Below are positions 1 to 5,847 of a stretch of 6,281 bases of DNA, in pieces. The stretch spans positions 1-6,281 of the forward strand of contig JAEWNX010000135.1 of assembly GCA_023461135.1 (NCBI GenBank), in the 5' to 3' direction. A program made the position numbers and the translations under genes. Each line of letters begins with the position of its first letter. The stretch's first letter is position 1. Origin of the DNA: Pseudomonadota bacterium. Lineage in GTDB: Bacteria > Pseudomonadota > Alphaproteobacteria > Caulobacterales > Aquidulcibacteraceae. Below the pieces are notes generated by a model. The model was not told the origin of the DNA and ran no database searches. It worked only from the letters and a program-made list of their open reading frames with translations.

Positions 1-2633
1 CGCGCGCGCAGCGTGACGCCGTACGTCAGCGGCTCGTTCGGGTAGATCACGTAGGAGTTCTGAAGCGGCGGTTGGAAGGCGCCGACATAGTAGAACTCGT
101 CCGTGAGGTTGCGGCCCCAGAACTCGACCGACCAGCGTTCGCTGTCCGGCCCGATGCCAATGCGGCCGTTGAAGATCGCATAGCCCTCGTTGTCTGTCCG
201 GCCGAGCGGATCGCGCGCCAGCGTTTGCGTGCGATAGCCGTCGTTCCAGCGACCGTCGAGATAGAACAGCGCCCGCATGTCGCCGCCGAGCGGCATTTCA
301 TACGTGATGCTGCCCGTGGCGACCCATTCCGGGGCGAACGCAAACGGTTGACCGGACGAGATCGTATTCGGCGCCGGATCCAACGCGTTGAACACGACGG
401 TGCTGTCATAGAAGGCGTCGGTGTAAGTGACGCCGCCCGCCACCGTCAGGTTATCGGTCAAGCGCGAAGCAAGCTCGAGCTCGACGCCCTGGCTGATCGC
501 TTCAGGGATGTTGCGGGTGATGAAGTTGAAGCCGTTGAAGGCGTTCAGCTGATAGTCGTGGATCTGCTGGTAGAACGCCGTCGCATTGAACGTCGTGTTG
601 CCAAACAGCGTCGAGCGCAGACCGATTTCGTAGTTGTCCGTGAACTCCGGCTCGAAGCGCAATTGTCCGGTGTTGAGCGCCGCCGGATTGGTCTGGGCCG
701 GCGTGATCCCCAGGAAGCCTGAGCGGTCAACGTTGAAGCCGCCCGCTTTATAGCCGCGCGAGTAGCCAGCGTAGATCATCGTATCCGGCGACAGGTGGTA
801 GGCGAGCGAAGCCGTGCCGCTCCACTCGTTTTCTTCGCTGTCACCCGCCCAGATGCCATTCGCGATCGGGTTCACGGCCGGATTGCAGGCGAGGTTCATC
901 AACGGCGACAGGGCGCCCGCGGGGAGGGGCCCTGGTCCGTCCGGGTCCAGCAGCGCCTGAATGTAGGTTACGATACCAACGTTCGCCGGCAGCGGCGACC
1001 CCACGACGTTTCTCGTGTTGGTCTCCATGTCGACCAGAGAGTCGCACGACGTATTGGTCGCCAGCAGGTTTGCTGCAAGGTCCTTGGTTTCCTGGCTGTA
1101 CCGCGCGCCGAGCGTGAGCACGAGATTGTCGCTGATGTTGAACTCGTTGTGCGTGAACAGCGAGAGGCTCTCGGTATCGACGTTCCAGTTGTCGTTTTGC
1201 TGACCTTCGCCGCTGCTTGTCGGCAGCAAATATCCGCCGTTCGTGCCGTTAACGGCGAGCGCCAGCGGAACGTTGCCGATCAGGCCGGCGACGCACTGGA
1301 AGATCGAGGGGAAGGTGACACCGGGCACAAAGTCGTAGAGTTCGCAGCCCGTGCCGGGACCGGGTATGAACGCATCCGTGTTCCCGATCGTGGCGGTATT
1401 TGTGTAGAAGGGCGCATGCGCGCCGGTTTGGATGCGGTCGGTCGTCTCCAACGACTCGTCGGAATAGAAGACGCCCACGAGCCAGTTCAACCGGCCCGCC
1501 TCGCCTTGCAGACGGAACTCCTGCGTGAAGTTCGTGAGATCAATCGAGAGTCCGTCCCGGTAGGCGATGTCAAGGAAGCCGAAGTCGACATCCTGATCGC
1601 GCACCGCGCTCCAGTCGCGATAGGCGGTGATCGAGGTCAGGTTGATGCCGCCGATATCCCAGTTGAGCTCGCCGGAAACACCGAAATCCTCGGTGTTTTC
1701 GTTGTAACCGCGGCCCGGGCTCACCACCATGCCGCGGCCCTCGGGATTGATGGCCGGGGTTGCGATCGTAACCGCCGTCGGGCTTGTGACCACGCCGCCC
1801 GTTGCAACCGCGTTGATGGCGCCCTGCGTGGATCCGTAGATGAGCGGCGTGACGCCGCAGCACACTTCGCTGGTTTCGCCGCCGTCCACGATAACGCGGA
1901 GCGACGCGTCGGGGCTAATGTCCCACAGCGCCTGACCGCGCGCGCTCCAGCGGTCGCGGTTGTTGATGTCCTGGCCGCTGATCAGGTCAGTGATGTAGCC
2001 GTCGCGAGCGCGGATAGAGCCGTCCACGCGCACGGCGAACGTATCGCCGAGCGGCATGTTGACCATCGCGCGCGAACCGACTTCTTCGAGGTCATCGAAG
2101 CCGAACGTGCCTTCCAGCGACATGCCCGGCGCGAAGTCCGGACCGGCAGTGACGACGCTGATGGCGCCCGCCGACGTGTTGCGGCCGAACAGCGTGCCTT
2201 GCGGACCACGCAGCACTTCGACGCGCTCGAGTTCCGGCAGGTCGCTCAGCGCCGCACCCGGGCGAGCACGATAGACGCCATCGATGAAGATACCGACCGC
2301 GGCCTCGAAGCCCGGATTGTCCGCGCCGGTGCCGATGCCGCGAATGCGGGCGGTGGTGCCGGAGGAGTTTGACTGGCCGGTGCCCATGGAGAAGGAGGGC
2401 GCCACCTGCGTCAGGTCGCGAAGATCGTTCGCGCCGGTGTTTTCAATCTGGTCGCCGGCGATAGCCGTAACAGCCACCGGAACGTCCTGCAGTGCGGCGG
2501 TGCGGCCCGTGGCGGTGACCACGATCTCGTCCGAGACGTCCTCATCTTGCGCGAACGCCGGGCTAAAGGCGCCCATGGCCGCGAGCGACGCGCCCGTCAG
2601 CAGAATCCGAGTCCAATTCGACTTAGCTTTCAT
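1..2633 (-). CDS. TonB-dependent outer-membrane receptor (3' end cut by window edge)
   Basis: Outer-membrane active transporter that imports a bound ligand using energy from TonB-ExbB-ExbD. The frame is open for 877 codons from ATG at 2633 to the left edge, with no in-frame stop. Residues 1-28 are a signal peptide ending SPAFA, with cleavage probably before Q29. A TonB box (DEIVVTA, 35-41) follows, then a plug domain (about 45-165) with IRGIG (97-101), FIDGVY (116-121) and RGPQGTLFGRNTSAGAI (142-158). The remainder reads as beta-barrel, with the late NLTDE motif at 842-846. The visible end, YGVTLRAR, looks like the final strand, so probably only a few residues are missing. There is no N-terminal FecA-type signalling domain. 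Six cysteines (258, 259, 430, 447, 530, 583) lie in the barrel part. The start is supported by a GGGAGG ribosome-binding site and the signal peptide. The ligand cannot be told from the sequence; neighbours give no siderophore, vitamin or sugar clue. Confidence 0.96.
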   Translation of the reverse strand, partial: MKAKSNWTRILLTGASLAAMGAFSPAFAQDEDVSDEIVVTATGRTAALQDVPVAVTAIAGDQIENTGANDLRDLTQVAPSFSMGTGQSNSSGTTARIRGIGTGADNPGFEAAVGIFIDGVYRARPGAALSDLPELERVEVLRGPQGTLFGRNTSAGAISVVTAGPDFAPGMSLEGTFGFDDLEEVGSRAMVNMPLGDTFAVRVDGSIRARDGYITDLISGQDINNRDRWSARGQALWDISPDASLRVIVDGGETSEVCCGVTPLIYGSTQGAINAVATGGVVTSPTAVTIATPAINPEGRGMVVSPGRGYNENTEDFGVSGELNWDIGGINLTSITAYRDWSAVRDQDVDFGFLDIAYRDGLSIDLTNFTQEFRLQGEAGRLNWLVGVFYSDESLETTDRIQTGAHAPFYTNTATIGNTDAFIPGPGTGCELYDFVPGVTFPSIFQCVAGLIGNVPLALAVNGTNGGYLLPTSSGEGQQNDNWNVDTESLSLFTHNEFNISDNLVLTLGARYSQETKDLAANLLATNTSCDSLVDMETNTRNVVGSPLPANVGIVTYIQALLDPDGPGPLPAGALSPLMNLACNPAVNPIANGIWAGDSEENEWSGTASLAYHLSPDTMIYAGYSRGYKAGGFNVDRSGFLGITPAQTNPAALNTGQLRFEPEFTDNYEIGLRSTLFGNTTFNATAFYQQIHDYQLNAFNGFNFITRNIPEAISQGVELELASRLTDNLTVAGGVTYTDAFYDSTVVFNALDPAPNTISSGQPFAFAPEWVATGSITYEMPLGGDMRALFYLDGRWNDGYRTQTLARDPLGRTDNEGYAIFNGRIGIGPDSERWSVEFWGRNLTDEFYYVGAFQPPLQNSYVIYPNEPLTYGVTLRA

Positions 2634-2639
2634 CGCCGT

Positions 2640-2645
2640 CCTCCC
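2640..2645 (-). promoter_or_regulatory. Ribosome-binding site of the TonB-dependent receptor
   Basis: On the minus strand this reads GGGAGG, six bases before the ATG at 2633. It is a strong Shine-Dalgarno match and fixes the receptor start. Confidence 0.8.
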
Positions 2646-2715
2646 AGGTACCCAGCCCGCCTTCTCTGGGCGGCCGCGGCAGACAATCGGCATAACGGGA
2701 GGCGGGGGTCCCTGT

Positions 2716-2762
2716 CCCCCACACCCTGCCTATCATCGCTAATAGCAGGCAGGGCTAGGGGG
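2716..2762. promoter_or_regulatory. Inverted repeat over the receptor promoter (candidate operator)
   Basis: The core is a perfect 8-bp inverted repeat, ccctgcct (2724-2731) and aggcaggg (2747-2754), with a 15-base spacer. Beyond a 3x3 mismatch it extends by five more pairs, ccccc (2716-2720) with ggggg (2758-2762). The spacer has its own small dyad, gct-aat-agc (2738-2746). The spacer contains the proposed -10 and start site, so a transcript starting near 2735 would not include both arms. A protein-binding operator is therefore more likely than an RNA hairpin. If transcription starts further upstream, it could instead fold in the mRNA leader. Confidence 0.5.
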
Positions 2763-2770
2763 GCTGTCAA
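2742..2770 (-). promoter_or_regulatory. Candidate promoter of the TonB-dependent receptor
   Basis: The minus strand carries a perfect TTGACA -35 box (2765-2770). A 17-base spacer leads to TGCTAT (2742-2747), a weak -10 match at three of six positions. Transcription would start near 2735 and give a leader of about 100 bases. The -35 is clear and the -10 is not. The weak -10 would fit a promoter that needs an activator, and it sits inside the spacer of the dyad at 2724-2754. Confidence 0.4.
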
Positions 2771-2790
2771 CGGCCCGAGCAGCCAATACC

Positions 2791-2804
2791 TGACGCTGGC
2801 GTCA
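2791..2804. promoter_or_regulatory. Dyad with CGCTGGCG core, copy 1 (candidate operator)
   Basis: Perfect 6-bp inverted repeat tgacgc-tg-gcgtca, about 20 bases upstream of the candidate receptor -35 box. It shares the centre CGCTGGCG and the 6-2-6 geometry with the dyad at 2873-2886. A regulator site is an inference. Confidence 0.35.
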
Positions 2805-2854
2805 CGCCGTTGTGAGCTGAGGCCGGGGGGCCACACTCCCCTAGGGTTATTGCG

Positions 2855-2864
2855 GTTACGTAAC
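2855..2864. promoter_or_regulatory. Perfect 10-base palindrome gttacgtaac
   Basis: An AT-containing perfect palindrome in otherwise very GC-rich intergenic DNA. Its TTACGTAA core resembles the dyads bound by dimeric repressors. No regulator can be named from the sequence. Confidence 0.3.
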
Positions 2865-2872
2865 GGCAGCGA

Positions 2873-2886
2873 GGTCGCTGGCGACC
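2873..2886. promoter_or_regulatory. Dyad with CGCTGGCG core, copy 2 (candidate operator)
   Basis: Perfect 6-bp inverted repeat ggtcgc-tg-gcgacc. Its centre matches the dyad at 2791-2804, and the two centres are 82 bases apart. An overlapping alternative hairpin, cagcg-aggt-cgctg (2867-2880), uses part of the same bases. Confidence 0.35.
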
Positions 2887-2983
2887 GGCTCCCCGGGGGT
2901 GCGATCCGAGGTTGTCCTGGCGTCCATTGCACTTCGGCGACGGCTGGGAACTGCTCCTTCCATCGCGCGCGCCTCCAGCTCTT

Positions 2984-2991
2984 TCTATAAC
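2984..2991 (+). promoter_or_regulatory. Candidate -10 box of queC, implying a leaderless transcript
   Basis: The sequence tctataac contains TATAAC (2986-2991) and matches the Caulobacter-type -10 consensus GCTANAWC at all specified positions but the first. No good -35 is visible at the usual distance; that stretch is a cgcgcgcgc run. Transcription would start at about 2998-3000, on or next to the queC ATG. No Shine-Dalgarno sequence lies between the box and the ATG, which fits a leaderless mRNA. Confidence 0.5.
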
Positions 2992-2999
2992 GCGCGACA

Positions 3000-3698
3000 A
3001 TGAGTGCTCTCGTTCTGTTCTCCGCCGGCCAGGATTCCGCGACCTGTCTCGCCTGGGCGCTGCGCGCCTATGAGCGCGTGGAGACGATCGGGTTCTTCTA
3101 CGGCCAGCGCCACGCCATCGAGCTTGAGCAGCGGGGGCCGCTGCGCAACGCCATCGCCGCGCTCGACGCCGGATGGCGGCGCCGGCTCGGCGACGACATC
3201 GTCGTCGATATCTCCGGCTATGGTGCGCTCGCAGAAAGCGCGCTGACCGCCGACCGCGCGATCGAGATGGCCGAGAGCGGCCTTCCCACCACTTTCGTGC
3301 CGGGCCGCAATCTTGTCTTTCTCACCGTCGCCGCCGCGCACGCCTATCGGCGCGGCATCGACGTGCTCGTCGCGGGCATGTGCGAAACGGATTTCTCCGG
3401 TTATCCCGATTGCCGGCGCGATACGATAGATGCGCAAGAGCGCGCCCTCGCGCTCGGCCTTGAGCGGCCGATGAAAGTGCAAACGCCGCTCATGCTGCTC
3501 ACCAAGGCGCAGACATGGGCGCTTGCGCATGAACTCGGCGGCGAGCGCTTGGTCGGCGCGATCGTTGAGATGAGCCACACGTGTTATGAAGGCGATCGCA
3601 GGCATCGCCATGCCTGGGGCTATGGCTGCGGCGCGTGTCCAGCGTGCGATCTACGCAAAAAAGGTTGGGCGTCTTGGCCGGGCGGCGGTCCGAAATGA
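3000..3698 (+). CDS. queC: 7-cyano-7-deazaguanine (preQ0) synthase QueC
   Basis: Cytoplasmic ATP-dependent enzyme that converts 7-carboxy-7-deazaguanine plus ammonia into preQ0, a precursor of queuosine in tRNA. The 232 residues are of normal family length. The N-terminal PP-loop is SAGQDS (8-13), followed by FYGQRH (33-38), FVPGRN (99-104) and [13 protein letters not shown] (127-139). The zinc site is complete: C195, C210, C213 and C216, in the HTCYEGD...[10 protein letters not shown] pattern. Two signature positions look altered: A9 where the family normally has Gly (SGGQDS), and F33 where Asp is usual (FDYGQRH). The start is set by alignment to the family N-terminus; there is no Shine-Dalgarno and a -10 box lies just upstream. 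The stop overlaps the queE start as ATGA, so the two genes are co-transcribed and probably translationally coupled. No queD is in the window. Confidence 0.97.
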   Translation: MSALVLFSAGQDSATCLAWALRAYERVETIGFFYGQRHAIELEQRGPLRNAIAALDAGWRRRLGDDIVVDISGYGALAESALTADRAIEMAESGLPTTFVPGRNLVFLTVAAAHAYRRGIDVLVAGMCETDFSGYPDCRRDTIDAQERALALGLERPMKVQTPLMLLTKAQTWALAHELGGERLVGAIVEMSHTCYEGDRRHRHAWGYGCGACPACDLRKKGWASWPGGGPK

Positions 3699-4324
3699 CC
3701 TACGCCGTCAAAGAGATGTTCTTCACGCTGCAAGGCGAGGGCGCACGCACTGGGCGGCCCGCCGTGTTCGTGCGCTTCGCCGGCTGCAACTTGTGGAGCG
3801 GGCGCGAGCAGGATCGCGCGGATGCGGTGTGTAAATTCTGCGATACGCACTTCGTCGGCACGGATGGCGATGGCGGCGGCAAGTTTGAAACGCCTGACGC
3901 GCTGGCGCGCGCTGCGGCCGCGCTGTGGCCGGGGGGCGGCGCGCCCTATGTCGTGTGCACCGGCGGCGAACCGCTCCTGCAACTCGACGCGCCGCTCATC
4001 GATGCGCTCCACGCGCATGGTTTCGAGATCGCGATCGAGACAAACGGCACGCTCGCCGCTCCGCCGGGCGTCGATTGGATCTGCGTCAGTCCGAAAGCGG
4101 GCGCCGAGTTCGTGCAGCGCGCCGGCCATGAACTGAAGCTCGTCTATCCGCAGGCCGGCGCCGAGCCGGAGCGCTACGCGGGTTGCGCGTTCGATCACTT
4201 CTTCCTCCAGCCGATGGACAGTCCCACGCGCGACGCGAACACGGCCGCCGCCATCGCCTATTGCCTCGCGCATCCGCGTTGGCGGCTCAGCCTGCAGACG
4301 CACAAATTGCTCGGATTGCGCTGA
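3695..4324 (+). CDS. queE: 7-carboxy-7-deazaguanine synthase QueE (radical SAM)
   Basis: Radical S-adenosylmethionine enzyme that rearranges 6-carboxy-5,6,7,8-tetrahydropterin into 7-carboxy-7-deazaguanine, the substrate of QueC. The protein has 209 residues. [18 protein letters not shown] lies at 10-27. The iron-sulfur cysteines are C31, C46 and C49, the CX14CX2C spacing typical of QueE rather than CX3CX2C. Next come TGGEPLLQ (89-96), which contacts SAM, then ETNGT (115-119), SPK (132-134), LQPMD (171-175) and the closing QTHK (201-204). I chose the ATG at 3695: it overlaps the queC stop by four bases and gives the family N-terminus. The upstream ATG at 3635 would only add residues encoded within the queC tail. 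Translation probably relies on coupling to queC. The gene is followed by a hairpin. Confidence 0.97.
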   Translation: MTYAVKEMFFTLQGEGARTGRPAVFVRFAGCNLWSGREQDRADAVCKFCDTHFVGTDGDGGGKFETPDALARAAAALWPGGGAPYVVCTGGEPLLQLDAPLIDALHAHGFEIAIETNGTLAAPPGVDWICVSPKAGAEFVQRAGHELKLVYPQAGAEPERYAGCAFDHFFLQPMDSPTRDANTAAAIAYCLAHPRWRLSLQTHKLLGLR

Positions 4325-4331
4325 AACGAAA

Positions 4332-4353
4332 CGGCCCCGCCAAAGCGGGGCCG
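4332..4353. terminator. Hairpin terminator between convergent genes
   Basis: Perfect 9-bp stem, cggccccgc (4332-4340) and gcggggccg (4345-4353), around a 4-base loop. Read on the minus strand the stem is followed by TTTCGTTT, as in an intrinsic terminator, so it should end transcription from the gene at 4423-4938. On the plus strand it begins 8 bases after the queE stop but has no T-run after it, so it would act only weakly there. Confidence 0.75.
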
Positions 4354-4361
4354 GAGCATGT

Positions 4362-4416
4362 GCGCCAGGGCGGGCGGGGCGAGAACGGGGATTCGGGGCC
4401 GTACCCGCCCTAGCGC
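4362..4416. repeat. Second inverted repeat in the convergent gap
   Basis: Arms agggcggg (4367-4374) and cccgccct (4404-4411) are perfect complements. Beyond one mismatch they extend by gcgc (4362-4365) with gcgc (4413-4416). The 29-base loop is G-rich. It lies just downstream of the minus-strand stop at 4423 and may form a second, weaker stem before the terminator at 4332-4353. There is no T-run. Confidence 0.4.
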
Positions 4417-4422
4417 TGCCGA

Positions 4423-4938
4423 CTATCGCCCGGCGTGGGCGACGTAGGCGTCGGCGACCTTGTTGGCGAAGCGGCGGATCGCGCGCCGCGCTTCGCTCCA
4501 TGTCCCCGCCGGGGGCATGCCGTTAAATTCCGCGAGACTTTGATTGTAATTGCGATGTTCTACCTCGGTGAGCACGTCGCCGTTTGCGCCGCGGATCACC
4601 GCGCGCAACTCGGCACCGCCGATCGAAAACGAGCGAATGAAGTCGAGGCCGGGCTCGTTGCTGAGCTGTTGCAGCGTCGGACGGTTCGGTTCGGCGTCGA
4701 CGATCACGATCTCAATGGTGCCGCCACCGCTGTCTGACGCAACACCGCGGCTCGCAAGCGCCGCCGCGACCGCACGTTCGACGTCGAGGCGCAGAGCGTC
4801 GCCTTCGCGCATGCCAAGGTCTTCGTTCAGCTCGGATTCGAACTCTGGTGAAAACGAGATCGGCGCCACCGTGACGGCGGCTGCGCTTTGGGCGAAGGCA
4901 AGCGCCGCAAGGCCGCAGAAGGCCGGGATAAGGCGCAT
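4423..4938 (-). CDS. Secreted or periplasmic protein of unknown function
   Basis: I do not recognise the family. The protein has 171 residues. Residues 1-21 form a signal peptide: MR, a hydrophobic stretch, then AQSAAA, with likely cleavage before V22. There is no lipobox cysteine; the lone C8 lies inside the hydrophobic stretch. The mature part is a mix of predicted strands and helices. Notable are VTVAPISF (22-29), an acidic segment with FESELNEDLGMREGD, an amphipathic helix LDVERAVAAALASRGV, a strand TIEIVIVDAEP, and a C-terminal helix WSEARRAIRRFANKVADAY. No enzyme motif is visible and there are no further membrane segments. The start is supported by GGAGAG five bases before the ATG and by the signal peptide. 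A longer in-frame start at 5040 is less likely, since it would bury the signal peptide. The next minus-strand gene upstream ends 85 bases away, and the strong terminator at 4332-4353 follows. Confidence 0.85.
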   Translation of the reverse strand: MRLIPAFCGLAALAFAQSAAAVTVAPISFSPEFESELNEDLGMREGDALRLDVERAVAAALASRGVASDSGGGTIEIVIVDAEPNRPTLQQLSNEPGLDFIRSFSIGGAELRAVIRGANGDVLTEVEHRNYNQSLAEFNGMPPAGTWSEARRAIRRFANKVADAYVAHAGR

Positions 4939-4975
4939 GGATTCTCTCCGAATTGTTTGACGGTAAGATGCATGA

Positions 4976-4990
4976 CTTCGCGCAGCGAAG
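4976..4990. repeat. Small hairpin between two minus-strand genes
   Basis: A perfect 6-bp stem, cttcgc (4976-4981) and gcgaag (4985-4990), with a 3-base loop, lies 33 bases after the small lipoprotein stop. There is no T-run on either strand, so it is at most a weak terminator or a site that protects mRNA from decay. Confidence 0.3.
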
Positions 4991-5023
4991 CCATTCACGA
5001 TGTCGTCACTCGGCCGCCGCTTT

Positions 5024-5206
5024 TTAGCGGTCGTCGTCATCTTCGTCGTCGCCGTCAGGCGTGACGACGTCGATCACAGCGCCCGTCGTGCCGACGATCA
5101 CGCCGGCCGTGGTTCCGACCACATCGGCGGCCGCGCCCACTGCGGCGCCGACAAGACAGCCGGTCAACGGCAACATCAAAATGAGACCCGCGAGCGCTTT
5201 GAGCAT
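5024..5206 (-). CDS. Small glycine/alanine-rich lipoprotein with an acidic tail
   Basis: A 60-residue predicted lipoprotein, too small and simple to assign to a named family. Residues 1-16 form a short signal (MLK, then a hydrophobic stretch) leading to the lipobox LTGC (14-17), so C17 would be lipid-modified and become the first residue. The mature 44 residues split in two. Residues 18-48 are a Gly/Ala/Val stretch with GxxxG-like and small-residue spacing (VGAAVGAAADVVGTTAGV and onward), like glycine-zipper membrane segments. Residues 51-60, DGDDEDDDDR, are almost all acidic. The start is supported by GAGAGG five bases before the ATG at 5206. The gene lies 68 bases after the response regulator on the same strand. 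A structural or envelope-stress role is possible but unproven. Entericidin-like and glycine-zipper lipoproteins are the nearest resemblance. Confidence 0.75.
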   Translation of the reverse strand: MLKALAGLILMLPLTGCLVGAAVGAAADVVGTTAGVIVGTTGAVIDVVTPDGDDEDDDDR

Positions 5207-5274
5207 GCCGACCTCTCCCCGGAACTTGGCGAGCTTTGCGCTCCGGAAATGTCGGCGGCAAGCGCCTCTGGCAG

Positions 5275-5805
5275 TCACGCCACACGCAGGTCGTCGACGT
5301 CGACAGTGTCGAGGTTTGGCTGATCGCTCGCGCGCCGGAACGGGCCTGCATAGCCGGCAACCGCGCCGCGCCGCCTGTCCGGTCCGCAATAATCGTCGCT
5401 GCGGATGAACATCCGCGTGTCGGTCAGCGCGCTCGCGACGCGGTCGAACAAAAGCCGCGTGCTGATGGGCTTTTTGATGAAGCCCGTCACGCCCGCGTCC
5501 CGCGCCGCTGCGACGCGCGACGCTTCGGTGTGCGCGGTGAGCATAAGGATCGGCATGTAAGGATCGGGGCTGGCGCTGTCCCAACGCATCCTGCGCGTGA
5601 AGCTGAGGCCGTCGACGGGCTGCATGATCCAGTCGACGATGACCAGATCGACAGGGTGCTCGCGCATCACCTCGAACGCGCGCGCCACGGTTTCCGCTTC
5701 GCTGATGTTGGAGAAACCGCCCGCCCGCAGCAGGCAGCGCAGAAGCAGCCGCATTTGGTCATTGTCATCGACCAACAGCACGTGGACGTCGTTCAGCGCC
5801 GTCAT
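5275..5805 (-). CDS. Single-domain (CheY-like) response regulator with a GPDRR tail
   Basis: Cytoplasmic phosphoreceiver protein of 176 residues with no DNA-binding or enzymatic output domain. The receiver spans about residues 6-128. The acidic pair is D13/D14, the phosphorylated aspartate is D58 (in VIVDWIMQPVDG), the switch threonine is T90 (LTAH), and the conserved lysine is K112 of KKP. The tail (129-176) has two related motifs, DYCGPDRRR (138-146) and GYAGPFRR (151-158). It ends in an acidic stretch, DTVDVDDLRVA. Tails of this GPDRR kind occur on alphaproteobacterial stand-alone receivers; their job is not clear to me. The start at 5805 has GGGGAG five bases before it. The longer in-frame option from 5964 would add an arginine-rich stretch unlike any receiver N-terminus. 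No partner kinase is in the window, so its pathway is unknown. Confidence 0.93.
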   Translation of the reverse strand: MTALNDVHVLLVDDNDQMRLLLRCLLRAGGFSNISEAETVARAFEVMREHPVDLVIVDWIMQPVDGLSFTRRMRWDSASPDPYMPILMLTAHTEASRVAAARDAGVTGFIKKPISTRLLFDRVASALTDTRMFIRSDDYCGPDRRRGAVAGYAGPFRRASDQPNLDTVDVDDLRVA

Positions 5806-5847
5806 GCCTGCTCCCCATCCCCAGGAACGGCGCCTGTGGCAAACAGA

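Larger units (their letters stand above)
2634..2999. other. Divergent intergenic region between the receptor and queC
   Basis: These 366 bases separate two divergently read genes. I find no credible protein gene: the open frames here are short, arginine/proline-rich and lack a ribosome-binding site. I also do not recognise a preQ1 or cobalamin riboswitch. The region is packed with inverted repeats. They are an 8-bp-arm dyad (2724-2754), two 14-base dyads sharing a CGCTGGCG core (2791-2804 and 2873-2886), and the perfect palindromes ccctaggg (2839-2846), gttacgtaac (2855-2864) and ccccgggg (2891-2898). Both genes must be controlled from here. Confidence 0.75.

Noticed and set aside
795..2372. 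A 525-codon open frame on the plus strand.
   Set aside because: It is antisense to the TonB-dependent receptor with matching codon phase. The receptor reading has clear family motifs throughout; this one has none and is rich in Arg, Ala and Val.
2697..2763. Possible G-quadruplex from runs of G near the receptor promoter.
   Set aside because: There are not four well-spaced runs of three or more Gs on one strand; the runs are better explained as arms of the inverted repeat.
2547..2990. Open frames on both strands across the receptor-queC gap.
   Set aside because: Low-complexity Arg/Pro/Gly translations typical of GC-rich noncoding DNA. No ribosome-binding site, and they cover promoter-like elements.
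2800..2999. A preQ1-type riboswitch before queC.
   Set aside because: I could not find the C-rich loop with A-rich tail of preQ1-I or another recognisable aptamer, and the -10 box leaves almost no leader RNA.
3620..4501. A 293-codon minus-strand frame over queE.
   Set aside because: It is opposite a well-supported queE with intact radical SAM motifs. Its translation is Arg/Ala-rich, without recognisable domains, and it would run through the terminator hairpin.
5017..5030. Small hairpin ccgct-tttt-agcgg at the lipoprotein stop codon.
   Set aside because: Only five pairs, with the stop codon in the loop region and no T-run afterwards on the minus strand; not supportable as a terminator.
5293..5304. 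A 12-base palindrome, gtcgacgtcgac.
   Set aside because: It lies inside the response-regulator gene and encodes the repeated Val-Asp of the acidic tail, so coding explains it.
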